DNA of 64,000 nucleotides. Source: Xestospongia muta. Its lineage: Eukaryota; Porifera; Demospongiae; Haplosclerida; Petrosiidae. Shown piece after piece: positions 36,205 through 48,984 of the stretch (positions are counted from its first letter, which is position 1; each line of letters begins with the position of its first letter). The DNA is taken from contig OY848918.1 of the NCBI GenBank assembly GCA_963693285.1, positions 8,621,156 to 8,685,155 of the forward strand, given 5' to 3'. A program made the translations under genes and the position numbers. The notes under the pieces were generated by a model. That model did not search any database. It was not told the DNA's origin and saw nothing but the letters and a program-made list of their open reading frames with translations.

Positions 36205-38102
36205 ATGAAGAAGTATGCAAGACTGGTTTACTTTCTCTTTTATCTTATATGTAAGTTATCATTGAATTATTTTTCATACACATACACATACACATTGCAA
36301 ACAATCTGTATACCTACCTAAAGGTAGCACAGAAGCTTCAGTTACAAGTCTAGACTGTAATCATGGAGTATGTCCACAGACACAAGGAGCACTCACTTGT
36401 ACAATAACAGGAAGTGTAGCAGCTTGGTATTCTCCTCCATCAGATAGTACTCCCATTGCTATAGTCACATCTGGATTAGTTAGTAATGTTGATAATACTG
36501 GGTTTACTGCTGCTCTTGTGGGCAATACTTCTGGACTAACAACTAATTTAAGTTTTATTGCCACTACTGATAAGAATGGAACACAAATCAGGTGTAGTGA
36601 TGTAATAGATACAAACTCAATGACTTGTACTATTATGATATCAGGTATGTCACTAACAGTATCATATATAACTAACATGTACTATCATAATAAGGTCCTC
36701 CAAGTGATGTTCCTACAGGACTAGGTTTTACAGCTCTAACAAACACTTCAGTCACTCTTTACTGGTCACCTCCTACTCTTCATCCTAACTGTATAGTTAA
36801 CTACACTGTTGAGATCAGGACAACCAGTGATAATATATTGATCAGTAGTCTTAGTACTGGTAGTAATATTACAAGTATTAATGTATCTACTGGTCTCTAT
36901 CAGTCAGTAGAGTATCAGTACAGAGTAGTAGGGTCTGATGCTATTAATAGATTAGGACCCTATAGTCAATATACTGTGTTCACTTTGGATGGTATGAATT
37001 GAATAATTTTTATCTTAATTAATACTTTATTAGTTCTACAAGCTGTGCCACTAATTACTTATAACAATACAAAAAATATAGAAAACGACTCTATTCTTAT
37101 ACAATGGGAGGTATAAATATATTATTTATGACTTGATATTATTCTAGTTTCATTTAGTCACCTCCTCTCTCCTCTCGTCCTCCTCTCTTGTACTACAAAG
37201 TCTATCACAATATATCAGGTTTACTAACTGTTAATATAACTATTGTTACTAACATTACATTGACTGGAGTACTAGCTGGATATACCTACATTATAACAGT
37301 GGTACCAGTTAATATACTGGGAGATGGATACCCTAATAAGACTATAGGTTATTTAAATATTATTATAAAGTGTGTTACATTTACTTCTCATACAGTTATC
37401 ATTCCTAAAGAACAAATAGTTTCAATATGTTTTAATAGTGAGAAAAATAAATAAAGGTATCAACTTTCATTAATTTTGTGTATTCCTTTGTTAGTTTCAC
37501 AAATAACATCAATAATTGGAAGTGGGTCTTTAACAACTTCAGGTAATATTAGGCTAATCGATGACTACAGTCATACTCCAAAGGCTAATTTATAATGACT
37601 TATGCTATTATTTGTCTTTAATATATAGCAAATAATATTATGTCATCAATTTACACTACTAATACATTCGTTTCGAGTGCTATCACCCGTATTGTTCCAT
37701 CTGCCACTATAACATCAACCACATTGATAACTACATCAATAATTCTATTGTCAGGTAAATCCATTAATAACTCTGCTATTAAAATTAAATATATAATTAT
37801 ATATGCAGATGAACTAACAGTTACACTTTTATCAGGTAACTAACTTTACAAGATATAATTATGAACTTTATATTATAGTTGCTATACCAGTCAGTATGTT
37901 CCTCTCTTCTCTATTAACTGCTGTTATTACTACACTTATTGTCTATCTCATTATGAGAAGGAGGAGCTACAATAAAGACACTCCACCCACTACTACTACC
38001 CAATTAGGTCCAATATATGATGTTAAGTTACCAGAGACATCAGAACAGAAAGAGATCATTGAATTACAAGGAAATACTGCTTATGGTTATATTCAGCATT
38101 AG
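36205..38102 (+). CDS. Type B receptor with four stalk exons (unit 4)
   Basis: Exons: 36,205-36,250 signal peptide; 36,324-36,644 Ig-like; 36,695-36,991 FN3; 37,034-37,110 and 37,158-37,347 second FN3; 37,396-37,437, 37,495-37,542, 37,629-37,754 and 37,809-37,835 stalk; 37,879-38,102 TM and tail. Open for 465 residues. The tail has the IYDV form, as at 25.0 kb, while its Ig promoter region resembles unit 3, so parts have been exchanged between copies. It converges on the only intact minus-strand receptor. Confidence 0.78.
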
Positions 38103-38527
38103 TTTTAATAGACTTATAGACTAGTTATTGTTTTACTTTAATCTCACTATGTTTACCCTAAATAGATAATAATTAAAATGCTGCAATGTTATAGATTATT
38201 ATCATGTTAATGAAAAACATGTTATTTATTAGGACAACAAACAACAGCATCATAATGATTTTAAAGATATTATATAAGTTTTGGCAAGATTACAATGCTT
38301 TAAAATAACAGTACAAAATCCTAGACATCACATGCCATTATTCTTTTAACTATAAGAAAATTCATTTGTATCAACTTCTAAATTTAATTTTGCCCATATA
38401 TGGCAAAACACACAATTACTAATAATAGTTCTTGTACAGCGTGCAATTATCAAAATGTGTATTTACTATATTTACTTAAAATTACATAAAATTATTATTT
38501 CTTTTTTCTTAAACAATCCCAAAGTAA

Positions 38528-41060
38528 TCATATTGGCTTTGCAACATCATCTATTAATAAACAAGATTTAATAAAGATATAAACTATATGGTGACGTACC
38601 TCTTAAAATGTGTTCATGTTGATATTTGCAAATACACCTAATCGATATGATCATTAGCACTAGAAGTAAAACTATTACCAGGGCCAAGATTACCACAGTT
38701 ACCCCAAAAATTATAATACCTATTAGAAAGAATACAGTTGAATAAAAATGTAATGTCAATGTTAAAAGGTCTTAGTTAATTTTATTGGTTCTAATAGAGG
38801 AAACATCTAAACTGAGACTGGTGAATTAGCAGAGGCTATGGCAAACCTTCCAGTTGTATACCGATTGTCATAATGCTTGAGGTAAGTAATTATATTATTA
38901 GTATATTATTCAAAGCTTCTGATAGTCATATATACTTCATGCCATAGTCCACAATAGCAATGGATGTAACAAAAAGTAAATCATGCATTTATCTGTTTTG
39001 ATCAGACTAAAAGATATACTCAGTTATTGTGTATGTATGTCATATGTATGTCATATGTATGTTGGCTAGAACAATATTTGGTTATCAAAACAATTCATAT
39101 CCACAATAAAATAATCATGATAAGAAAAGGGAGACAAAAAGTCCCTTTGAGGAAATATTAACTGACTTAGCAATTATAACTTGTGTATGTAGTACTTGTG
39201 TTAAAGCAAATTTAATCAGTTAGGGTGTGTATTGGTAGCAGTTTTTGTCAAATCATGAGAAAACATTATATACTAACCAGTTGTTTGAAAATATGGACAA
39301 TCTTGTGACATATTAGGTGAACAACTTGGAGTTGAAATTGGACTTGGACAACTTGATGGAGATGGAACTAAGTTAACCACTGAAACAAATCAATAGTATT
39401 AATATAATTATTATTATTTTAATGTCTAAGTCTTACAGAAAAATGATGATGTCTGACAGGTTGGTCCTCTTGTTCCTAAGAAATCAATTGGAGTAATGGT
39501 CACATTATAAAGAGTTCCATCAGCCGGAACACCAGTAATAGAAACAAAAGTCATGTCAGTAGTCCCCTCAGATACATATGCAATAGGTGGATTTAACTTG
39601 TAATGATAAATTACAGCACAGTCTGAAGCAGACCAGGTCACATTTATATTAACTGTACTTGTGTTATCATCGTTAATAACTACATCATTCAATAAAGCAG
39701 GGTCACAGGAATCAGGTTCATCTAGAAGAGAACAAGATTAAATTGTAAAAAATCATCTTAAAATTAATGAAATTAGTAGAAGCTATGGTGTCTCGATAGC
39801 ATGTGAGATGTCATTTCTTCTTGTGAATAACATTTAGACATACTTTTAAATAATACAACAAAACATGTATGACAGTTTATGTTAAACAATAGAGACTGAG
39901 TCAATTATTTTAGTCATGGGACACCCACATTAGCCATATTGGAAGGCAACTTTATAGGGACAAACTATGCCAAGATAGTGTTTATAGCTTTTTTTAGAAA
40001 ACGAGTACATTTTAATAAAGTATGTTACACATCTCAAGGTGCTATTTAATATAATATAACAAATAGTTTTAATTCAACTTGGACAACTCCAAAAATTCTA
40101 AAAGAATAAGATACTATTTTGTCAGTAATTCCCTTCAAAAAAGGCTGCCATGTCCATAAAATGCATAGCTCATCAATGACGTTTTTAATATCATGTACAA
40201 AGCCTCTATTTGATAGATTGACTTGTATCAGACAATACAGGTTATTAAAATTTTAAATTACTCCTAGCAAATAATAGTCACTTATACTAACTGTCACATC
40301 CTGTATGTCATGCCCTATTCAAAGTGCTCTCAGTAAAAGTACTAATACATATTAATTGCTATGTGCATCAATGATACTTATATTGGTTAATTTCATTTTT
40401 CAATACTCTTGAAAGACGCATACAACTATAAGTAACAATTGTGAAATGGATATATAGATATATAATTATATATACATGTTGCCTAAAACAATCCTAGGAC
40501 TATCTGGCATATTGTACATATCAGGACAGAATAATGGTCAGATAAAACTAGTTTCATCAATATAATATACTCTACATTATTGAGTAACCTTTTTGAATTA
40601 AGGAACATTCCAAACTGGATACAGCAAGTACATCAGTACACCTCAATGTGTCACTACCAATAGAACGAGACATTCCATAGTTCACAATAGCAATGGATGT
40701 AACAGTTGGTATTGTATTGTTAGTTAGAATGAATGTAAAATTTCCTTGTGTCACACTAGAATTAACAGCATTGCCAGTAGAAAATGGATGTAGACTTTGT
40801 CCTATACTTGTATCATTGAAGAAAGATCGCCATTGTAGCACTTGACCATCAATTGTACATCTGAATACTTGTTCTGAGGCTGGACAGAGCTCGTTTGGGC
40901 AAGACACATATTGTCCATTGCGTAGCACACTAAGATCTTTTACAACCCCTTCACAGAAGCCTAACAGTAGCATAGAAAATAATATATAGTACCAACGATG
41001 ATTTAAGACTAAAAATTACTACTTACCGACAGTCAACAGTAGAACAAAAAGTAAGCACAT
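38528..41060 (-). CDS. Intact minus-strand receptor: signal peptide, Ig-like, FN3, stalk, TM, short tail
   Basis: Minus-strand exons: 41,060-41,027 signal peptide (MCLLFVLLLTV); 40,960-40,589 Cys-rich Ig-like domain; 39,721-39,437 a complete FN3 domain in one exon; 39,379-39,278 stalk rich in Pro, Ser and Cys; 38,719-38,600 TM; 38,550-38,528 end (DDVAKPI). All junctions are phase 1 and the joined frame encodes 311 residues. The Ig-like exon shares the exact Cys/Trp spacing of the plus-strand family (C-x4-C-P-x7-C-T-I-x-G-x4-W, then C-x-D-x8-C) although other residues differ. The tail is short and has no YxxV/L/I motif, and the TM has no charged residue, so how it would signal is unclear: a decoy, an adhesion partner or a ligand are possible. 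It is head to head with the large type A gene. Confidence 0.78.
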
Positions 41061-42196
41061 CTCTAAGGTGACACTGTCAAGTTAACGCCGGACCCACCCT
41101 GAACGTAAGTAACGTGACTCACCCAACTCTATGTCGAAAGTCACGTGAATAACTCTCCTACGGTGGGTTATAATAGTTATTATATATCATTGTTGTACGC
41201 CCACATAATATGATTTTTTAAAATCTAAAATAAAAGTCTATCAATTAGAGCGTTCCCGGCTAACTTAGCGATTAGCATTTATAACAATATATAGTGCTAC
41301 AAATTTGGTTTGCATGTTACTATACTTTTAGTTTAGGGTCTAGGATATAACATTAATTTCTCATTGAAGTATAGACTTCTTGTGCCATAATGAATAGCCA
41401 CTCCCTAAATTTAAGATAAGAATGTGTATTGATTAGTCTTGTGTAGCTGGACCCTCGCTCCTAGATCTGTAGAAGGAAGGGTCTGGTTAACTGCAGTAGA
41501 GTGAATTGACCATTGAACTGATGGATGGTAAGTGGATAGTGAAACCACACATTGTTAATATGCAATTCATCAATTCAATAACTTAACACAAGTTTAATTA
41601 CATTGAATTTTTAGGAGGCATAGAGGTTGAAGAATGTACAAAAATCAAAGGACATAAACACTTGTCCAGTCATTGAAATTAATAATAATTAATATACATT
41701 GTATAATATTAGAATTATGCTACAACTTATTACACAGAAGGGCACATATTCTGATAATGCACTGATAATACTGAATGAAAGGATAAACAAATATAAAAGA
41801 AATACATTGGTCTAAGTTACAATGTGTTTTTTCACGGGTCACAAAAGAAAACATGGTAAATAAAGTGGCTGTGAAAGTGGAGATTATAAGCAGTGTCAGT
41901 ATTACAGAGATATGAAATAAGGAGATCCTGGCAAACAGAATAAGTTTTAATTTCTAATAATTAATGTTTTTATTATATTGTTGGTTACTACGTTTTTCAT
42001 CATCTCTTCAGTTAATGTTCTCAGGTAGTTTCTAGGAAAGAGGTTAATTTGTTTAAAGTATTCATAACAATGAGGTGTGGCCTTATGTATTTAAAAAGCG
42101 AGTGGGCGTCTCCAGAACGAGATTATCATTGTTCAGAATCGTAAAGGTGTGTCTATCATCAAATCCAATATACATGCTTGCAGCTGAGTTTTGGAC
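41061..42196. promoter_or_regulatory. Head-to-head intergenic region between two intact receptors
   Basis: About 1.1 kb of sequence not seen elsewhere in the window separates the minus-strand start (41,060) from the plus-strand start (42,197). It is less AT-rich near the minus start and includes TCACGTGA (about 41,142) and a GTGGGCG motif in each orientation (41,198-41,204 reverse, 42,102-42,108 forward). Compatible with a shared bidirectional promoter. Confidence 0.45.
42088..42095 (+). promoter_or_regulatory. TATA-like box for the 42,197 receptor
   Basis: TATTTAAA about 100 bases before the start codon, directly followed by the GTGGGCG motif. Confidence 0.4.
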
Positions 42197-45100
42197 ATGG
42201 CTGAGAAAGAACACTTCATAGTTTTACAGCTACTTTTTATAATAGCAGGTGCTCAACTAGCATAGTGTGACATAAAATTCTGATGTAGTTTATTTTGATT
42301 TTGCTTATAGAAGCTTCAGTTACAAGTCTAGACTGTAATCATGGAGTATGTCCACAGACACAAGGAGCACTCACTTGTACAATAACAGGAAGTGTAGCAT
42401 CTTGGTCTTCTCCTCCATCAGATAGTAATCCCATTGCTACAGTAAGTTCTGGACAAGTTAGTAATGTTGATAATACTGGATTTACTGCTGCTCTTGTGAG
42501 CAATACTTCTGGACTAACAACTAATTTAAGTTTTATTGCCACTACTGATAAGAATGGAACACAAGTCAGGTGTAGTGATGTAATAGATACAAACTCAATG
42601 ACTTGTACTATTATGATATCAGGTATGTCACTAACACTATCATATATAACTAACATGTATTATAACTATAAGGTCCTTCAAGTGATGCTCCTACAGGACT
42701 GGGTTTTACAGCTCTCACAAACACTTCAGTCACTCTCTACTGGTCACCTACTCTTCATCCTAACTGTATAGTTAACTACACTGTTGATATCAGGACAACC
42801 AGTGATAATATATTGATCAGTAGTCTTAGTACTGGTAGTAATATCACCAGTATTAATGTATCTACTGGTGTCTCTCAGTCAGTAGAGTATCAGTACAGAG
42901 TAGTAGGATCTGATACTATCAATAGGTTAGGACCCTATAGTCAATATACTGTGTTCACTCTGGATGGTATGAATTGAATAATTTTTCTATTAATTAATAC
43001 TTTATTAGTTCTACAAGCTGTGCCACTAATCACTTATAACACTACAAAAAATATAGAAAACGACTCTATTCTTATACAATGGGAGGTATAAATATATTAT
43101 TTATGATTTGATAATATTCTAGTTTCATTTAGTCTCCTCCTCTCTCCTCTTGTCCTCCTCTCTTGTACTACAAAGTCTATCACAACATATCAGGTTCACT
43201 AACTGTTAATATAACTACTGTTACTAACATTACATTGACTCGAGTACTAGTTGGATATACCTACATTATAACAGTGGTACCAGTTAATATACTAGGAGAT
43301 GGATACCCTAATGAGACTATAGGTTATTTAAATATTATTATAAAGTGTGTTATGTTTACTTCTCATACAGTTATCATTCCTGATGAAGAACCAGTTACTA
43401 CTAGTACTAGTGTTGTAACAACATCATCTCAATATCATAGTAAGAGTTTTTAATATAAAAATATTATTAATTTTTAAACAATCAATTATTTAACATCAAT
43501 ACACTATTAGGTGTACTTAGTACATTGTCTACAACTGTAGTCATGACAAGTGATACATCAAATATTAGTAAGTGTACAATAATGTATTAAATGTTACTGT
43601 CATAATTAACTTGTGATGGAGTATAGAAACTACAATTACTACAATGTCTTCATCACAAATTACAACTGAGACAATTACTGTATCTTCATACTTATCTAGT
43701 ACGTTCTATGTATTTTGAAAAATGTTTGTTAGTAATGTATTACAAATATATGGATATATATATATATATATATGCACACTTATATATATATTCTGTTTTC
43801 ATACATCAGGTTCTACGTTTACATTATTAAGTTCATTCCCTACAAATAATCTAACAAGTATTTAATCATTCAATAAATAAAAATATTATTTTTATCTTAA
43901 CAATAGCAGTAGTAACTACTACATCATCAACATCATCTATTGGAATATATTCTGCTGTTGGGACTGTTGGAGGTATTATTGTTTTCATACTAATTGCTGT
44001 AGTACTGGTTCTAACTGGTTGTATAATGATTAGAAGACAAAATAAAAGTCAGACCTCTTAAAATTTCTTGATCCTTTAAAACCCTCAATATAGATAACAA
44101 ACCAAGTGGTAGTCCATTAACTGTTTCTCTGAGGTAAACTAATACAGTTATGTGTTAACAGTTCAATGATCATACCTTAGAAGTATCAAAGACAATAACA
44201 TAGAAGAGGTATAATATTGTTACTTACATTTACAAAACTAAGAACAGGATTTTATATCCTATACAATAAAGCAAATAAGACATAGGAGTTATTTGATATC
44301 AAAATGAACTTACATTGAAATTACCATTAGTTGTAACATATTTAATTTCAGGAGCTAGTCATCATCCCTTTATATAAGATTCTATAGTTACATCCAGTTT
44401 TTATTAATGTCATTATAGTTATCTTCAGATCCCACCTATGATGAAGTAAACAAGAAACCACAACCTCTATCTCTACAATACGATGAAGTTCCTCCTCCCA
44501 TACCACCTTACTTAGCTAATAATGACCAACCACCTCCTATACCTCTGTTCGATGGTGGAGGTGAACCTCCTGTATCTCCTTATAATGGACCTTTGACAAT
44601 TCAGTACTCTGAAGTCAAGAGAGAAGATATGGCACCTCATTTACTACCTCATACTAGTACAGCAGCTGCAGCTGGAGAAGATTATTCAGTATTAAAGAGA
44701 AATGATATACCTAAGATACCACTACATAATGTGACAGCTGGAGGAGACTACTCTGTCATAAAGAGAGATGATGTATCTCGTGTACCACCTTATAGCACAT
44801 CAGCTGGAGGTGACTACTCTGTCTTGAAGAGAGAAGAGAGAGAGGTTAGTTAAACGTAGGTAGACAGTCATAGTCTAATTTATAATATTGTTATTATAGA
44901 GCAGAGAGAATAACTCTCAGTTACAACAAACTGGTTTGTATTCATCTCTAAATAATGAAGTATGAGATAAGACAGTTAACTATATCATAATAACTTATAC
45001 CATGTTAGATAAACAAACCAATTGGAGCCAGAGCTAAGCCAAAAGGAACTGGAGGTATCATATATGCTGAACTAAGCAATGCTCCTAAGAACAGACCAAT

Positions 45101-45386
45101 GACACCTCCTACATCAAATTTAGAGCAGTCTGTTATTTACTCTGATATCAAGCCATCAACTGATCCTAATAAGGTATCACATTTCATGATACTTCAATGT
45201 TGCTATAGTTACCATTCTCTTCTTTGTCACTAACAGAGGCTGTCTACAAGAGGTGCTATGATTCAGCCTCAGTTAGGAAACTTGGAGATTCCTCCACCAC
45301 GTCCTCCTAAACCTGGTCCCAAACCTGGTTCACATAGCAACAGAGGACAATCAATAACAGTAATCTCCTCCATACATCATCTGTAA
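42197..45386 (+). CDS. Large type A receptor with nine tyrosine motifs in its tail
   Basis: Exons: 42,197-42,248 signal peptide (MAEKEHFIVLQLLFIIA); 42,311-42,622 Ig-like; 42,673-42,966 FN3; 43,009-43,085 and 43,133-43,322 second FN3; 43,371-43,439, 43,511-43,567, 43,627-43,698 and 43,810-43,857 stalk; 43,907-44,047 TM; 44,094-44,133, 44,181-44,208, 44,419-44,844, 44,900-44,959, 45,009-45,173 and 45,237-45,386 tail. Open for 726 residues. Tail tyrosine sites in order: TYDEV, LQYDEV, IQYSEV, DYSVL, DYSVI, DYSVL, LYSSL, IIYAEL, VIYSDI, then PPPRPPKP (PxxPxK). Several fit the ITIM form. The first two are spaced like an ITAM but with Val at +3. The DYSV(L/I)KR unit is tandemly repeated three times; sister genes have one. 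Retaining the intron at 44,845 would end the protein after VS. Likely an inhibitory or docking receptor acting through SH2 and SH3 proteins (inference). Confidence 0.82.
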
Positions 45387-47879
45387 CAAATGAGAATAAT
45401 ATGTTTAACTCACTACTGACTTGTATAATGTTATAATGTGTCACTTTTTATTTTATTCTGTTGTGTTTTATTATAAGTCATTGAATTATTTATTTAGTGT
45501 TCATTATAAGACTTGTTATTAATTTATCAATATGAGCTCTGTATGGTCACCTTGTATCATTATAGCAGCTGTTAATATTATCATTCATTTGTAAGTAATG
45601 TTATTTTAGTTAATGTATGTTTACTTAATAAATTAACATCATATTTAATGTTGACATGAACATGATCCTTTTATCAAAGATAAACTTATTTTATCATCAT
45701 ACACAAACACTCATAGCAACAACCATCTATAGACTTTATAATGATATAATAACATAACTACATGTAATATAGACCAAATGACTATATGTATAATACAGGC
45801 TAATATATGTAGTATAAACCACATGATATGCACATATTATAATATTAATAACAATACACACATTGAGTACATAGTACAATATATACTATAGACTATACAA
45901 AGTACTTACAAGCCACTATGTAATATAATATACCACATAATTGACATGAAGCCATGAGCTAAACCAGATGATAAACACAGTCACATTAAGAATACAGTAA
46001 TGGCTAAAGAATTAACAGACCATGAAGTCATAAAGTCTAAATGTTCAGTATACAAGTACCACTAATGTACCTGTATATAATGTAATACCCTAATATGTAT
46101 TGGTTACTATGGGAACTAGTGTATATATGAAATGACTGATGTTATAGTTAGCAGAAACATAATGTATTAATGATAGCTAGAAATTAACTGGGTTATCTAG
46201 TTCTAATAATGTTATTGAAATTATGATATGAAACTGATAATGATAAAGTTGGTTATTACTATTATAAGTAAATTTTAACTTACCACAATTTGATGATAAT
46301 ATGAGATAATCAATCAATTGAAAAACACATCAAATAACAACATATCAAACATAAAACTTTCATTATTTACAGCGAAAGGACTTTAAAATGGGTCAGTTAC
46401 TTTTATAACAAATGAACTAATGTGTCATCAGATTTTTGCGATTTTTACCACAAAAACCAATCACTTAATGTGACATATTACATGTTCATTTCATACCACT
46501 TTTTCTTGTGACAGTATATAATGTATAAGGAAGGTCAATACAATACAATTTGTATAATACATTCATTTTGTCTTTTAACAATGAATTTAGGTTCATAATG
46601 AATTAAAGTATCAGTCTCTTAACAATCTAGTCAGCCCTCAATGGTTGCAATAATAAAATGATACACTATACTAGACCAATGATCAAATATAGGGCAGTAT
46701 CATTAGTTATTATAGCTGTTACTTGACACATAGCAATATCATACATATGGTATATATAGTAATGCTTGTATCTATAAAGGATGTTATGATATATACTGAT
46801 ATATTATTGGGAGGATGAAAGGTCTTTCCCTCTCATATCCTACATGAGTACTTCCTTATGTTAGAACAACTATCAAAATAAATCTATACATTGTTCTATA
46901 AAGTCATATGATGTGAGTCATTGTCAAGTACAATGATGAAACATTCAACAGCTGGTCATGTGTCCTCCATTCTACATATAAATACTGTTAATATGTCCCA
47001 TATTATTAACATATATGTACCACTATACCCATTATAGCTGTCCTCATTGTTTTATCATTACATGTAAAGACAGTTAGCCTATAACATGTGTACACCTGGT
47101 GCATTAAATTAGCAATTATGAACCAATTAGGAATATGTTACTATAATAACAGTGACATTGTTGATTGAGCTTCATTCAATTAATAATGATAACATATCAT
47201 AGTTAGTAAACCCCAATATATGTACTTGTATTACATATAGATAATATTACATAGTTATATTAGCACATAAAATATATGAATGTACAGTGTGTATAATATG
47301 TGTTATATAATACAAGTTGATAATTTATGTTTGACCTACTAATCTTATAAACATTAATGATGTTGTGACACATTTTAACTAATTACTTAATTGTAAACAA
47401 CATATCTAAACGATACCATTCTTTTAAAACAACAGCATCACTTACTATTATACCAGTATTGTAATATTATGTTACATCATTATATAGTTTACCTTCTAAT
47501 GTTAAATATAGATGATGTTAGTTTTCAATATTACTAATCATTTAATCTTTGGCAATCTCTGTCGTCATAACAACAAGAAGTTTCCGTTTATAAAGAATCT
47601 AAACAGACAATAATGTCCTACATGGAAACAAAAAATGAAAGAAAATAATAAATTTTATATTGTTGTGTAAAGTAAACACATGACAATTATGACAATTATT
47701 ATGATATTATTGATAAACTATACAAATCTAATAGCATTTATGTGTATTTTCCTTTAATATATGACAACAACAACAGTATAGGAAGAATGATAAACATCAC
47801 ACAGACTTAAAAATATACATTATAACTAATTACCCAATAATAATGTACACAAATGTAAGCATACTTAGAATCCACATAT
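45387..47879. other. Long intergenic region
   Basis: The first 250 bases resemble the 3' flank of the other type A genes (the block around 45,560 matches 3,470 and 9,055). Further on, stretches near 47,090-47,180 are similar to 53,680-53,770. I see no exon with supporting splice sites. Confidence 0.5.
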
Positions 47880-48110
47880 TTCATTCCAAGACCACGTGTG
47901 CTGAACTTTACTTTGATCACTCTATCTGGAACCAGTATAGAAAAGCATTACCATGGTAACCGTAGACGTCATGATATTATGGGTGGGCGCATGAATTTTA
48001 TTACAGATGTTATTGTTTTAGATTTTCTTCTATTTTATCCTCCCAATTCACTTGCTGTGTTTTCTATAACAATATTCACGATCTGTTAGTAATATTTATG
48101 AAATTATTTA
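47880..48110 (+). promoter_or_regulatory. GC-richer island with GTGGGCG and CACGTG motifs
   Basis: A patch less AT-rich than its surroundings contains ACCACGTGTG (about 47,892), a CRE-like GACGTCAT (about 47,966) and GTGGGCG at 47,983-47,989. The same GTGGGCG word occurs near the starts of both receptors at 41-42 kb. A 63-codon frame overlaps it but has no recognisable content. Possibly the promoter of a receptor whose 3' exons lie at 51.1 kb; unproven. Confidence 0.3.
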
Positions 48111-48398
48111 TACTCTTATAGTCAAAATATTGTATTACTTGGGAGAGAGAATTTATATAGTAGAGTTTATCCCTCTCATATAACTAGTATATATTATATA
48201 CCCATAAAAGGACCAGTTTGTATATCATATAAGATAGTTATTAATCTAGTAGTCATTATATCATGTAACACATAGTATAAATTGATCATTATATACATAC
48301 AAGTACATGTACATATACTATATATCATGTGATATATCCAGACTATCTATTAATACCTAAGCAATTTATTGTATTATATATTAATTGATCATAACATG

Positions 48399-48404
<6 letters not shown>

Positions 48405-48459
<55 letters not shown>
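48405..48459. repeat. (TA)n microsatellite
   Basis: Uninterrupted TA dinucleotide run of about 55 bases. Confidence 0.95.
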
Positions 48460-48460
<1 letters not shown>

Positions 48461-48984
48461 GCAGCAATTGAGTTATAGTATCTATTAGATTATTGGGTAT
48501 TGTATGTGTCAATGTCATTGTGCGTGTAGACAAGTTGTGTGTGTAATTTGTCCCAAGATTGCATCATCCTACAGATCTCTATTCTCTAATCACTAAACCA
48601 TAAACACGATAACACATTTTAGAATAGTAACCATGGAACATTGCTACATAACACATTACACATAGATGAACCCTACATATAACATACCTATAGTACCATA
48701 TTGTCATTGATCATTGTATAGATATGTACTTATATTACACTCACATATTAATGTCTATAAAGTAACAGACTTGGAATGTAATTCTGGATTGATCACTATA
48801 TAATGTACATATGATATATACTATATCTCTAGTGGGTTTTTATATGTATCCTGGATGATCTTTACCCAAATAGGGACATCCATATTATGCACTGACTTTA
48901 TGCTTTAACAGTCCCATATGCTGTACCTTCTACTTAGTTTTTATATTAAATTTCATGGTTTTTACCTATAGGTACATTCTATGA

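Noticed and set aside
47898..48089. 63-codon frame in the GC-richer patch
   Set aside because: No signal peptide, domain, splice context or paralogue; the region looks more like promoter DNA.
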